From positions 2,714,001 to 2,778,000 of the forward strand of contig WAID01000007.1 in assembly GCA_016584495.1 (NCBI GenBank): 64,000 nt of DNA, written 5' to 3'. This DNA comes from Celoporthe dispersa. Taxonomy: Eukaryota; Ascomycota; Sordariomycetes; Diaporthales; Cryphonectriaceae. Positions 43,819 through 54,307 of this stretch are shown in pieces. The notes beneath the pieces are model-generated. The model did no database searches. It was not told the origin of the DNA and saw only the letters and a program-made list of their open reading frames with translations. A program made the position numbers and the translations under genes. Every line of letters begins with the position of its first letter. The stretch's first letter is position 1.

Positions 43819-46800
43819 TCAAGTAATCGTATACCTTCCACTCGCCGGCGCACGGCTCTCCGCGTCCGCCGCAGCGATCGTGCCCTCCTTGAGCAGCCGT
43901 GTGAGCTCCGTAAGCGCATTGCTGACGACTACCTCCGTGTCGCCCTCGATGAGGATATAGAGCTTCGGTTCTTGACCCTGGGCAGGCTCCTTACCCGCTG
44001 CGTAGAAGTTGCCCTTGGTGGTGATGGACGTGCCAGTTGCCTCCAGGATCTTGGCCACGTTGGTCCTGTTCGTGACCGCCCACCTGGCCTTTTGCGGGAA
44101 ATCGTTGATCTCAAGCGTGGCGTGGAATGCACCGGCGTCTGGACCCTTGTTGTCGATCGGCTGGCCGGGCCGCAGCTGGCCGGCGCGCGCAAGACGGGCA
44201 TTGATGTCGTTGACGGCCTGCGCGGCCTTGTCGAGGGCACCGCCCTTCGCGGCCCCCTGCCTTGACGGCATCTGCGGCGGGAGCCTTGCCGTCTTCGGCC
44301 TTGGCCGCGTCGCGAGACACGATGGCCGAGGCTGCCGACTGGATCGCGTTCGCCGCCTTGTTCTTCTTCTCATCGTCCGCAGGCGCCTCCTCCTTCTCGT
44401 CATCTTCCTCGCCCTCAGCCTTGTGCGTCTTGCGCTCGCGCATACGCGCTGCCTCGCGCTCCTTGTCTAGGCGCTCCAGGCCCTTACCGCCAAAGCCAGA
44501 TTGGTCCTTTGCTTTGCCGGCCTTGACCTTGTCTCGCCAGGCCTTGCGCATCTGGTCGAGCCGCTCAGGGACGGGCTGGCCGCTCTGCTCCAATGCCTTT
44601 GCAATACCCGGCGCGCAGTTCTCTTGCTCCTCCGTGACGAATGTCACGGCTGTACCTGTATTGCCGGCCCGACCGGTGCGGCCAGCGCGGTGGACGTAGT
44701 CTTCCAGGTGGTTCGGCGCGTCGTAGTTGACCACAAGCTTGAGCTGCTTGACGTCAAGGCCACGAGCTGCTACCGAGGTGGCGATCATGACAGGGCATAC
44801 TCCACTCTTGAAGTCTGAAATGGTCGAGTCTCGATCGACCTGGTCTTTGCCGCCGTGTATGGACATGCAGCCATAGCCCTTGCGCAGAAGCTCACGGAGA
44901 AGGTCGTCCGCCTTTTCTTGTCGCTCCACAAAGATCAAGGCGCGTACGTCGTCGTCGTCCTTGTAGAGGTCGCCAAGGAGCTCCAACAGGCGCAGGAACT
45001 TGTCCTTCTCGTCCCGAATCTCCACGATCTGGGTGATCTCAGGAGCTACTACGCTCTTGCCGCCGACGGTGATCTCAACAGGGTTCTTCAGGACTTTCTT
45101 GACCAGGGCGTCAATGATGCGAGGCATGGTCGCCGAGAAGAGAACAGTCTGGCGATCAGGCCGCACGTTGGCAAAGATCTTCATCACCTGAGGTTCGAAG
45201 CCCATGTCGAACATGCGGTCAGCCTCGTCAAGAACAATGTACGTCGTGCGCTTGAGGTTGACTACTCGGCCCTGGTTGGCTGCCAAGAGGTCGATGAAGC
45301 GACCCGTCGTCGCAACGACGATGTCGGCCCCAGCCTTGAGCAGGGCGATCTGGTCCTTGATCGGGGGTCCGCCGTACGCACAGACAGCACGCAGGTTCAG
45401 CGCAGAGAGGAATGGTTTGCAGTCTCGGAAGATCTGTGTGGCAAGCTCCCGGGTCGGCGTGAGGATCAGACCAATCGGCCCGTCATCTTTGACCGGGTCT
45501 TGGTCTTTGATGTGGCGGAACATGGGGAGCAGGAAAGCCATAGTCTTGCCAGATCCTGTCTTGGCGACGCCGATGACATCCCGACCAGACATGATGACTG
45601 GCAAGGCCTGCATCTGGATGGGCGTTGGCTTCTCGTATCCCAGATCATCGATGACATTCAGGAGAGGCTGGGTCAGGCCGCAGTGGGACCACTTCTGAAC
45701 AGGCTTCGGCACGTCCTTGCCGGAGACCTTGATGCCGTCCAAGTCCAGACGGAGTTCCTGGACCTCGGCATCCGTCATCTGGCTGAGCTCGTAGGGCTCG
45801 AACCAGAAGTTCTTCCTGATGGTGTTGAGCTCGATCTTGCTGTAGTCGATGGCGGGAATGTCCTTTTTCTTCTTCTTGGCGGCAATAGCGAGAATCGAGC
45901 CGGGATTTTCATCACCCTTGTCCATGTAGTCGAATTCGTCGTCGGAGAAGTAGACCTCCGGCTCCTTCTCCTGGGCCTTCACGGCCCTCTTGCGACCACT
46001 CGCCTTGGCGGCTGCATGATCTTCAAGCCCGCCCATGAAGGCATCCAGGGGGTCAACGTCTTCCTCGTCAACATCCATAGACTCAGCATCCGCTTCGACC
46101 TCAGCTGCTGCGGCCGGCGGGTCAGGCTCGGGCGCCTCGCCGTTTGTCTCCGGAGCGGCGGGCTTCTCCTCCCCTGCCTCGTCAACCTGCATGGCCATGC
46201 TCTGCTGCAATATCCTCTCCTCGCGCCGCTCATGGGCCGCTCGAGCAGCCGCCGCCGCCTCTTCCTCCGTGCCGGCAAAATTGTCACCGTCCGAATCGGA
46301 TTCGTCCTCTTCGTTAGCAAAAGGTGCAGCATCCGCCTCTTCCAAAGACATGTCAGGAAGTTTTGCTAACTTGCGCTTCGACGTTTCCTCATCGTCCAAC
46401 ACCAGCTTCCGCTTGGCCGCTGGTTTGTCGCCGTCGAGCCCCGTCTTCTGAAACCCAAACCTGCTGATGGCGCTGCCGGTGCGCAGCGTAGATGCTAGAT
46501 GGCCCCTGTTAGTTTCTGTTTTCACGTATCTTTGATGGACGCGGGGCGGCTGCTGGGATCCTGCAGGGGACTGTGGCTAGTCGAAGAGAGGGGGGGGGAG
46601 GTGCTCACCTGCAGAGGCAGTGCTCTTGGCTGGTGTATCAGCTGATGCCGTTGGGGCACCTGGAATAGACCCTAGAGCCGTGGGAGAATGATGGCGAGCC
46701 GCAGACTTCTTCGCGATCGCCTTGGGATCGAACTTGCCCGCATACGACACAGTCGGAGACGCCTCCTGGCTCTCCTGCGGTGTGCCCGGAGAGGCAACAG

Positions 46801-47541
46801 CAGAGGGAGCCAGGGGGGAGGGCACGGCGGTGGGCGTGCCGCTGGCCCTGCCATCCATCTCGGCGAGGAGCTTGCGTGTGCTGCTGGCATCTGTATCCTT
46901 GGTGGCCTGCTTTGATGTGAGGGTCTTCTTTTCCAAGCCTCAAGTTTAGCAAGTCGTTCGGCTTGTTTGTCACTCTGTGCTTGAGCTTGGGTTTGTGCGG
47001 ACTTAGCGGCCTGCCGAAGATGGTCAGCACGGCGAGCACAGAGGGGGTACTGCAGGAGGGAACGGACTTCAGCTTCTTTGGCGGGAGCAGCTCTGCTGGT
47101 GGACGCCGTGCCCCTCTGCCGAGCATCGTCGTTCCTGCTCCGCGATGTCGCCGAGTCTACAGTGTCTTCCCGACGGCTGCGGCCCGGGGACTCATCCCTC
47201 CTAGGGCGAGCATCGCGGCTCCTCTCGCGGCGACGAGGCGGGGATCTGTCCCGGGAGCGGCGCCTGTCCCTGAACGATCCTCCCTCTCTCCGCCCGCCCC
47301 TATTGTAACCATCGTCTCGATCCCGCCTGTCTATCGAGCGATCCCGGCGACGGTAAGAATCTCGGTCCCTATCGTACGAGTCTCGATATCGACCTGGGCT
47401 GCGGCTGCGACGACGATCTCGGGCGGTATCCCTCCTGCCCCTGTCGCGATCGCGATCGCGATCACGATCCCGTCTGTCGTCATGGCGGCTTCCTCGGCTT
47501 CCTGCAGGAGATGGTGAGCGCGATGTTCTGTGGCGAGCCAT
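43819..47541 (-). CDS. PRP5: DEAD-box RNA helicase Prp5, pre-mRNA splicing
   Basis: Exons on the minus strand: 47541-46609 and 46494-43819, about 1202 aa after two repairs (about 1183 if a 57-nt in-frame intron is removed). The RS/RD-rich N-terminus (MARHRTSRSPSPAG, DRDRDRDRDRGRRD) precedes a helicase core with Q motif (GYEKPTPIQMQ), Walker A AKTGSGKT, PTRELA, DEADR, SATMP and HRAGRTGR. The C-terminus ends in the KH-like Prp5 domain. Prp5 remodels U2 snRNP and proofreads the branch-site helix. Frame breaks lie at T4 46929-46932 (one extra A on the coding strand gives LEAWKKKTLTSKQ) and at C5 44253-44257 (one base fewer gives VKAGAAKGGALDKA). Acceptor CATCTAG at 46495 is required; the earlier CAG leads into a stop. 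Confidence 0.94.
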
Positions 47542-48630
47542 CTTCGTTTTTGCTGGCTCAGCACGGTGAGTATCAGTACTTTTTGTGTTTTTTCTTCTTC
47601 TTTAGGCTCTGCTTTTTCTGCCTCCGCGGTCAGAACCTAAGCGAGTCAGAAGAGCTCGACACAGGACCGTCTGGCTCAGGTCCGGGCCCGCAGGTCGACT
47701 TTTCCCTGGGCCGACGTCAGGCCTGGAAAAAGGTTGATACAGCAACGTCCACCAGAGAGGTTATGGGCGCTGCGCAGATAGGCTGACCGTCGACGAAAGA
47801 TGTTGTCGCGATAGGCAGATTTATGAAAGCGGGACGTCAAGAGGCAGACAAGACACCAAGGCGAGATGGGTCCCGCATGCTGTTTCCTGCACGGTGCAAG
47901 GGTGTGGAGCCAGCCCCCCGTCGAGCGTTTTGGCAGAGACGGCAGGGACCGTTTTGGATTCACCGTTTTGGACTCACCGTTTTGGACTCACCGTTTTGGA
48001 CTCACCGTTTTGGACTCACCGTTTTACCCCCCCCCCTTGTACCATAGTAGCTCTGCCGAGACGGTCATCGCCCGTCGCGACAGGGGTGGGCCCGCTAAGT
48101 GTCGAGGGCAGCCAATCATTGAGCTGGTCTGGAAGGAGCTTCATGCGTCACACCAGAACCAAAGCAACCAAGCAAGGACGAAGCAGCACTGCTAGCAAGC
48201 AAGCACCCAGCCCTTGCTTCCCCCAAGGGACAAACACGCGCCCTGCACACTGGCTGTTGGTGCTGTACCTAGCAGATGGCAGCAGCAGCTCCCGAAAGCA
48301 AAGTTCCAGGCTAGCAGTAGGCCGCAATAACACAACCACACAACCACACAACCACCCAACCCCCCCCCCCCCCAAAGACAGGCCAGCCCACCCCCCGTTC
48401 CCATTCCCATTCCACATTACAGGGCAGGGCAGGACACGAGAAAGAGAGAAGGCCTCGCAACAGCCCAGCCTGGACGTCAGCTCCACTCTTCCAATCCATC
48501 CATCAATCAACCTCACATCTCAAACCCCTCCCTCCCCACATCGCAGCAGCAGCGCAATCGGTTGATTCTTCGCCCACGCTCGGACATCGTACAACACCAC
48601 CCTCCAGCGATCGCCTGCCTCCTCACCACC
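47542..48630. promoter_or_regulatory. Shared upstream region of PRP5 and the mitochondrial HMG gene
   Basis: 1.09-kb head-to-head region with a 14-bp minisatellite at 47948-48025, a direct CCAATCA at 48112-48118, C-rich tracts (48029-48037, 48361-48374) and an ACAACCAC repeat at about 48330-48355. Confidence 0.5.
47948..48025 (+). repeat. 14-bp minisatellite, 5.6 copies
   Basis: Unit ACCGTTTTGGACTC in tandem; the first copy differs by one base (GGATTC), the next four are identical, and a partial ACCGTTTT closes the array. No other copy was noticed elsewhere in the window. Confidence 0.95.
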
Positions 48631-49622
48631 ATGCTCATGACTACGATGCAATCTGCGGTGCTCCAGGCCCTGCGCGCCTGCGGTCGTACCACCACCACCA
48701 CCACCTCGCGTGCCATCATCGCCCGCCGGAGCTTCCTGATCGCGCCCAGCTACAGCAAGGCCCGTCTCGCCGTGCGCGGGTACGCCACCGCGACCGCGAC
48801 CAAGAAGACCACCACCACCACCACGCGCGCCGCCAAGAAGCCGGCGGCCAGGAAGACCACCACCACCACCCGCAAGTCTGCGGCTGGCACCAAGAAGAAG
48901 GCGGCGTCGTCCAAGAAGAAGCCCAAGGCTAAGGCCAAGAAGGCCGCCCCGAAGAAGAAGAAGGCGGTGGACCCGGAGAAGAAGAAGGCCCTGCTCAAGA
49001 AGCAGCTCAGGAAAACCGCCCTGCTCTACCAGGAGCCCAAGAAGGAGGCCAGCAGCATCTGGCAGGTCTACCTCTTCGACCACATCAAGGGCAGCAAGAC
49101 GCTCGGCAGGGACACCTTCGGCCCCAAGCTCAAGGAGCTTGCGGCTGGCTACAAGGGCCTCTCCCCGGCCGAGCAGCAGGTAAGCTGTTCCGTGCTCGCT
49201 GTGCACGTCACGCATCGCGCCTGTCCCCCTTCCCTGCTGACGCCTCGACACAGCGCCTCGACCAGCGTGCCCAGCAGAACAGGATCACCAATGCCGCCAA
49301 CTACAAGAAGTGGGTGGAGAGCTACTCGGTCGCGGATATCCACGCGGCGAACAACGCCCGCCGTCGCCTTGTGCAGGGCTACGGCATGAAGCTCAGCCCC
49401 GCCAAGATCATCGACGAGCGTAAGCCCAAGCAGCCCGCGACCTCCTTCAGCCAGTATGTCAAGTCTAGAAGCGCCTCCCTCACCGGCAGCGCTCCCGAGA
49501 TCATGAAGCAGCTGAGCTCCGAGTGGAAGTCGCTGTCGGTCTCCGACAAGAAGCCGTTCACGGATCTGTACGCTGCAGAAGCTGCCAAGTACCGGCGCGA
49601 GCAGGAGAGAGTCGGCCTGTGA
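48631..49622 (+). CDS. Mitochondrial HMG-box DNA-packaging protein (Abf2/TFAM-like)
   Basis: Exons 48631-49179 and 49254-49622, giving 305 aa. The N-terminus is a good mitochondrial targeting sequence (QSAVLQALRACGRTTTT ... RRSFLIAPSYSKARLAVRGY). A Lys/Ala/Thr-rich histone H1-like segment follows, with runs of KKAA and TTTTTR. Two HMG boxes come next: a divergent first one spanning the intron (SIWQVYLFDHIKG, YKGLSPAEQQRLDQRAQQN, YKKWVESYSV) and a second (QPATSFSQYVKSRS, LSSEWKSLSVSDKKPFTDLY). Such proteins coat and bend mtDNA. Three nearby ATGs (48631, 48637, 48646) could all serve; an in-frame ATG at 48562 would add a non-targeting leader. Intron branch CTGAC, acceptor CACAG. Confidence 0.83.
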
Positions 49623-50129
49623 GGAGAGCGGAGGTAATCATGCGGCGGGAGACCAGTATACCCAAGGTGGTGCGCGAGAAAGAGAGGAGGTCCGCTGCTC
49701 AAAAAAAACAAAAAATTGATGGAGGGCCCGTGTGCGATCCAGAGCGCGTGCACTTATCGTGGCCGGGTTTGAGCGGCTCTGGAAGGTTCTTGCAGGTCTA
49801 TGTACGATAGTATCCATCGATTTTCTCTACGGCAGTGGTCTCATCCAGACTTGCGGTCTTATTTTCCTTTTCTTTTTATGCGTCTATGGTAGATGAGTGC
49901 TGGCGACTTTGTGAACTTAGGACTATCAACAAGTGCGAAATTTCATTTGTCAAGACCAGTCAGGAGTAATCCCGAAGGATGCTGTCGCGTGATCAACCAT
50001 ATATCGTGTGGAAGGGAGTGAGTGCATTGATCCAAACGCCTATGCTGTATGCTAACCCGGGTAACCGTAACGCTGAGCCAACGCCATTCACCCCAAGAGA
50101 CCCAACACGCAGGATCCGGTTCCCGACGC
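49623..50129. other. Convergent spacer
   Basis: 507 bp between two stop codons; no feature recognised. Confidence 0.5.
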
Positions 50130-51548
50130 TCAGTCCAGGATGCTCCTGTTGGCCCTTGGCCCCGTGGTGATCAGCACCTCACCGGCACCATCATACCAGG
50201 AGATCTCCATGAGCTTCAGGCGGCGGTAGCTCGCGACGTACAGGAGGATATACAGCTCCCCCGCGATGTGCTCCCACCCGTACAGCCGGATCCGGCGCCA
50301 GCCCTCGTCGCGACACGCCCTCGTGCCCCAGCCCGCCCCGTTGTCTCGACGGATGAAGTTGCCCAGGAAACCCCACGTCTCGACCTTGGCCTCGTGAGGC
50401 CACCCCTCCATGTCCAGCGCCCAGAAGCCCCGCTCAAACGGCCGCATCTCCCGGGCCTGGAAATGAGGCCGGTAGCGGTTCTTCATGCTGAACCTCTCGC
50501 AGAAGTCCTGCAGGTACGCGGGGGGGCGGGGTTCGAGCCTGTGGTTGGCTGCGGGGGGCTCGGCCGAGACCAGCTCGAGCGTGTCGCTCCAGGCTATGTT
50601 CTGGGGCCTGGGGGCGGCGGCGGTGTTGTCCGGCAGGCCGTGCTGCGACAGCGTGAGCTGCTTAGCTCCCTGGGGCAACACATCGCTGATGCTCCGGACC
50701 AGGGCCTGGCCCACCGCTACGGCATCGTTTGGTCTATGCCGCTTGGACAGTGGCGGTTCAGAGTCTGCACGCTCCAGAGGCTGAGTAGAGGGGATGATCG
50801 TATCGTCAATCACAGATCCCAGCTCTTGGCTCGACTGCACGGATGTTGGTGACCTGACTCTCGGCTCTTCAGAGGACAAAAGTTGAGCCGGTGGAGCACC
50901 GCTCAGCTGTAGTGGGCTTGACGGCACCTGCGTCACATGAGCCTCATCAGGCCAGCCATCTGGAGTCAGGATGGCCTCTCGTTCAGCAGCAGGGGCTGAC
51001 AGGACGCTGCCGTCTTCACCCCCATCCTCACCTTCAACACGATCTTGGGCGAGCGCCATGGTCTCATCGCCCAGCCCTTCATCAATGGTGGCTCCTCCTG
51101 TCCCTGCGACCTCCTGTGGTGATTCTGACGGAGGGCCCATCGTCTGCAGGTAGTAGTTCAGCACTCTGGTCGGGGTAGTGAAGCCAGCCATGCTGATGTC
51201 ATTGTCAGGCATCGAGTCCTCGACCTCGCTGGGTGGCTGGACCCACGAGTCCTGGGACTTGGTCCCATGCTGTTGTGAACCACTTTGTCCATCCTCTTGT
51301 GAAGTCGACCCGGCCGCTGGTGGAGGCCTGGTGTTTCCCCAGACACTCCTGAAAGAGGCCTCTGGGGATTCTAGCTCGGCAGGTGGTGCAGCTGGGATGT
51401 GTGATGATGTCTCAGGTGCAGCAGCTAGCTCAATCTTTCTGTCTGGAACAAAGTCTAGGTAGGCTGATGCCAGCACTCTGTAGGCTGCATCATCTCTGGA
51501 GGTGCTGGGTGCGGCGATGTGCACCAGGATCTCGACTTCATTGGACAT
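50130..51548 (-). CDS. Unrecognised conserved-looking fungal protein, 472 aa
   Basis: Single-exon gene; I do not recognise a named family. Residues 1-35 (MSNEVEILVHIAAPSTSRDD, YRVLASAYLDF) look structured, the middle 300 residues are acidic and Ser/Pro-rich with nuclear-protein composition, and the last 130 residues form a Trp/Arg-rich block (FSMKNRYRPHFQAREMRPFE, RGFWALDMEGWPHEAK, WGFLGNFIRRDNGAGWGTR, YGWEHIAGELYILLYVASYR). The ends-conserved, middle-variable layout and the clean frame argue for a real gene. Head-to-head with Erg26, 443 bp apart. Confidence 0.75.
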   Translation of the reverse strand: MSNEVEILVHIAAPSTSRDDAAYRVLASAYLDFVPDRKIELAAAPETSSHIPAAPPAELESPEASFRSVWGNTRPPPAAGSTSQEDGQSGSQQHGTKSQDSWVQPPSEVEDSMPDNDISMAGFTTPTRVLNYYLQTMGPPSESPQEVAGTGGATIDEGLGDETMALAQDRVEGEDGGEDGSVLSAPAAEREAILTPDGWPDEAHVTQVPSSPLQLSGAPPAQLLSSEEPRVRSPTSVQSSQELGSVIDDTIIPSTQPLERADSEPPLSKRHRPNDAVAVGQALVRSISDVLPQGAKQLTLSQHGLPDNTAAAPRPQNIAWSDTLELVSAEPPAANHRLEPRPPAYLQDFCERFSMKNRYRPHFQAREMRPFERGFWALDMEGWPHEAKVETWGFLGNFIRRDNGAGWGTRACRDEGWRRIRLYGWEHIAGELYILLYVASYRRLKLMEISWYDGAGEVLITTGPRANRSILD

Positions 51549-51991
51549 CTTGGGTGCCGGCCAGGAGAGTGAATGTCGTCGGTCATGTTGTATGGTGGTG
51601 AGATCCTGGTGGGCTGTGCATGTATGGATGGGAGCAGATTAGCAGAATGGCAATGATGAGCCGAGATCGACTGTGAAATGCACAGGTCGCGTGTGCTCTT
51701 TGTCGGTGTGAAGATGTAAGTATCACAATAGCGCAGTAGAACTTTGGTACATACTACAACTACCACTTGGGTGTGGGGCGCTAGAGGCCTACCCAGTCCC
51801 AGCACTGACAGGGGACCTCACTAGCTTTCGTCACACCCCTAAAGCTGACCTGCATGGCCCCAAAACCCAATTGCAGCGAGCTGCTAAGTACTGCCACCTT
51901 GACACGCACACACCTCCCACCTCTCCTTCCCCCCCTCCTCCTCCCTCCGCCCCTGGGGAAGAAAAAAAGAAAAGCAAAAGCCATCCTCACA
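51549..51991. promoter_or_regulatory. Shared upstream region of the 472-aa gene and ERG26
   Basis: 443 bp; C/T-rich leader before ERG26 (51915-51955) and an A-rich stretch right before its ATG. An in-frame ATG at 51854 upstream of ERG26 gives a low-complexity Pro/Leu leader and is probably not used. Confidence 0.45.
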
Positions 51992-53188
51992 ATGACCTCT
52001 GGAGGGAAACATAACCTAGGAAGCGTCCTGGTCACCGGTGGCTGCGGCTTCCTAGGCCACCACATCGTACGGGTCCTCCTGCGCGACTGGGACACCACCG
52101 CCATCACCGTTGTCGACCTTCGATGCGAGCGCAACCGGCGGCCCGAGAAGGACGGCGTGCGGTACATCGAGGCCGACATCACAGACGCCGCCAAGGTCGC
52201 CGCCGTATTCAAGGACGTGAAGCCTGAGATCGTCATCCACACCGCGTCGCCGCCCTCGCAGGGCGCCACCGCCGCCTCCGACGAGCTGTTCCGGGCCGTC
52301 AACATCGGCGGCACCCAGAATATTGTCGACGCGTGCCAGGAGACCGGCGTGAAGGCCCTCGTGTACACGAGCTCTGCGAGCGTGGCGAGCGACAATGTCT
52401 CTGACCTGATCAATGCCGACGAGAGGTGGCCGGTGCCGAGGGGAAAGGAACAGACCGAGTACTACTCCGAGACCAAGGTAAATAAGAAGATCTAGAGGAA
52501 GGAAATATACCCCCGGGAAAGGGACCATGAGCTCTGACACAAGACGTGCATGCGCAGGCTGCGGCAGAAGAGATGGTCCTCAAGGCCAACCGCGCCGACA
52601 ACTCCAAATTCCTGACCACCTCGATCCGCCCCGCCGGCATCGTCGGAGAGGGCGACGTACAGGCGCAGTACCACATCATCAACATCTACCTCTCGGGCCG
52701 GAGCGGCTACCAGATCGGCAATAACGACAACCTCTTCGACTTCACATATGTCGAGAACATCGCGCACGCCCACCTTCTCGCGGCGCACGCCCCTCCTGCT
52801 CACGCACAAGGCCGGGACCCAGCCCCTCGAGCACGAAAAGGTCGACGGCGAGGTCTTCATCATCACCAACGACAGCCCCGTCTACTTTTGGGACTTTTGC
52901 CGCCTCATCTGGAACGCCGCCGGCAGCCCGCACGGGCTGGAGCACGTCTGGACGATCCCCAAGGACCTGGGCATGCTGCTTGGCCTGTGTAGCGAGGTCG
53001 CGTGCAAGATACTGCGGAGGAGTCCTACGTTCAACAGGCAGAGGATCATCTACTCGACCATGACGAGGTATTTCTGCATCGACAAGGCGAAGAGGAGGCT
53101 GGGCTATCGGCCCATCGTCAGCCTCGAGGAGGGCATGAGGAGGTCCGTCAAGTGGACAATGGAGCAGCAAGCTGCCAGCAAAAACTAG
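51992..53188 (+). CDS. ERG26: Sterol-4-alpha-carboxylate 3-dehydrogenase (Erg26)
   Basis: Exons 51992-52477 and 52558-53188, about 371 aa after repair. It is an extended short-chain dehydrogenase of the 3-beta-HSD type: Rossmann motif VLVTGGCGFLGHHIV, VNIGGTQNIVDAC, the catalytic YSETK split by the intron right after Lys, SIRPAGIVGEGD and ITNDSPVYFWDFCRLIW. Erg26 oxidatively decarboxylates C-4 sterol acids in the ER during ergosterol synthesis with Erg25 and Erg27. The frame breaks at the C4 run 52790-52793: one C fewer gives HLLAAHALLLTHKAGTQPLE, the family sequence. The rest, including the C-terminal IDKAKRRLGYRP, is normal, so the gene is likely functional. Confidence 0.92.
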
Positions 53189-54307
53189 CAGACGAGAGAG
53201 AGAGAGAGAGAGAGATGACGGTAGCTGCATGGAAAAGGTGGGTTAAAAGAAGAAAAAAAATTCCAGGGTTATCAGTAACATCTGGCATATAAACTTTAAT
53301 CGACTTCATGTATATAGCAAACAAATATTGGAGCATCAACACCACATATAACCCAACTTGCCCATGGCCTATAGGAACCTCAGGTGCCTGAGGAAGGACC
53401 TAACATTCAAAACACCACGACCACTATAGTATCTCTGAATACTGTGCAAATCTCTCATTCACCCTGGAGGATAGTTGCCCTGCCTCTTGCACTCATTCTT
53501 TGGTTCGTGCTTGGGGCACACGGTCTGTTCAGAGACGGCCTTCTCATTCATTCGACTGACTAGACAAGCCAAAGAGTATCATCTTCCCGCCTGGCCCTCT
53601 CCCACACACCCGCCAACGACCCAAGACTGCACAATCCCCCTTCTTTTCCCCTGTTCCAAGAAGAGCAGGGTCGATACATGAGGCTGATAGAACTGCTCTC
53701 ACCCCTGTCCCCCCTCCCCTGAGGAAGGAGAGAAAAACTCCGGCGGACCTCCTCACGCTGTCCTTGCTAAAAGTACACCAAACCGCCTGCTCTCAGAGAA
53801 GATATAAAAAGTTTGTTGATTCCGCAGAACATAAAAAAGAATAAGATAGCACAAACATGAGAATCGAAGATGGGAGGGAGAACGCAAACCGATTTTGTTC
53901 TTTTTGATCTTTTCTTCTGGGGAGTAGACGACGACGACGACAGGCAACACCATGCGCACATGAAACATAACTTCATTTAGGCCTTCCTTTTCTGCATCTC
54001 ACACCCGGAGAGAGTAGACGGGATGAGGGTGACATGTGAGGCAGCCAAGGTGGGATGAGAAAAAAGTTTTTAAAAAGGGGGGAATAAGTACCAAGACCCA
54101 GAGGACAAAGTCAACGAAACGCCGCCAGCGATGCTTTGAATATGCCCGCCCAACCCCCATTCCACCATAAGCCAAGCGGTGGCTATTCTAGATCGTCGGA
54201 TTATACACACGAATTGGTCTGTAGGATTGATTGTTGTGGATGGCTGGCCCGAGATAGCAAGAAGAGCTCCCTTCTCACCTACCAACGAGACTGAGAGAGG
54301 CCTCGTC
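53189..54307. other. Convergent region between ERG26 and LRG1
   Basis: 1.12 kb, AT-richer; (GA)n at 53192-53214 right after the ERG26 stop. No gene recognised. Confidence 0.5.

Noticed and set aside
44855..46369. 504-aa plus-strand ORF
   Set aside because: Exactly antisense to the Prp5 helicase core; open only because of GC-rich codon use. No domain.
51854..51991. N-terminal extension of Erg26 from ATG 51854
   Set aside because: Encodes a low-complexity Pro/Leu leader; the family begins near residue 1 of the chosen start.
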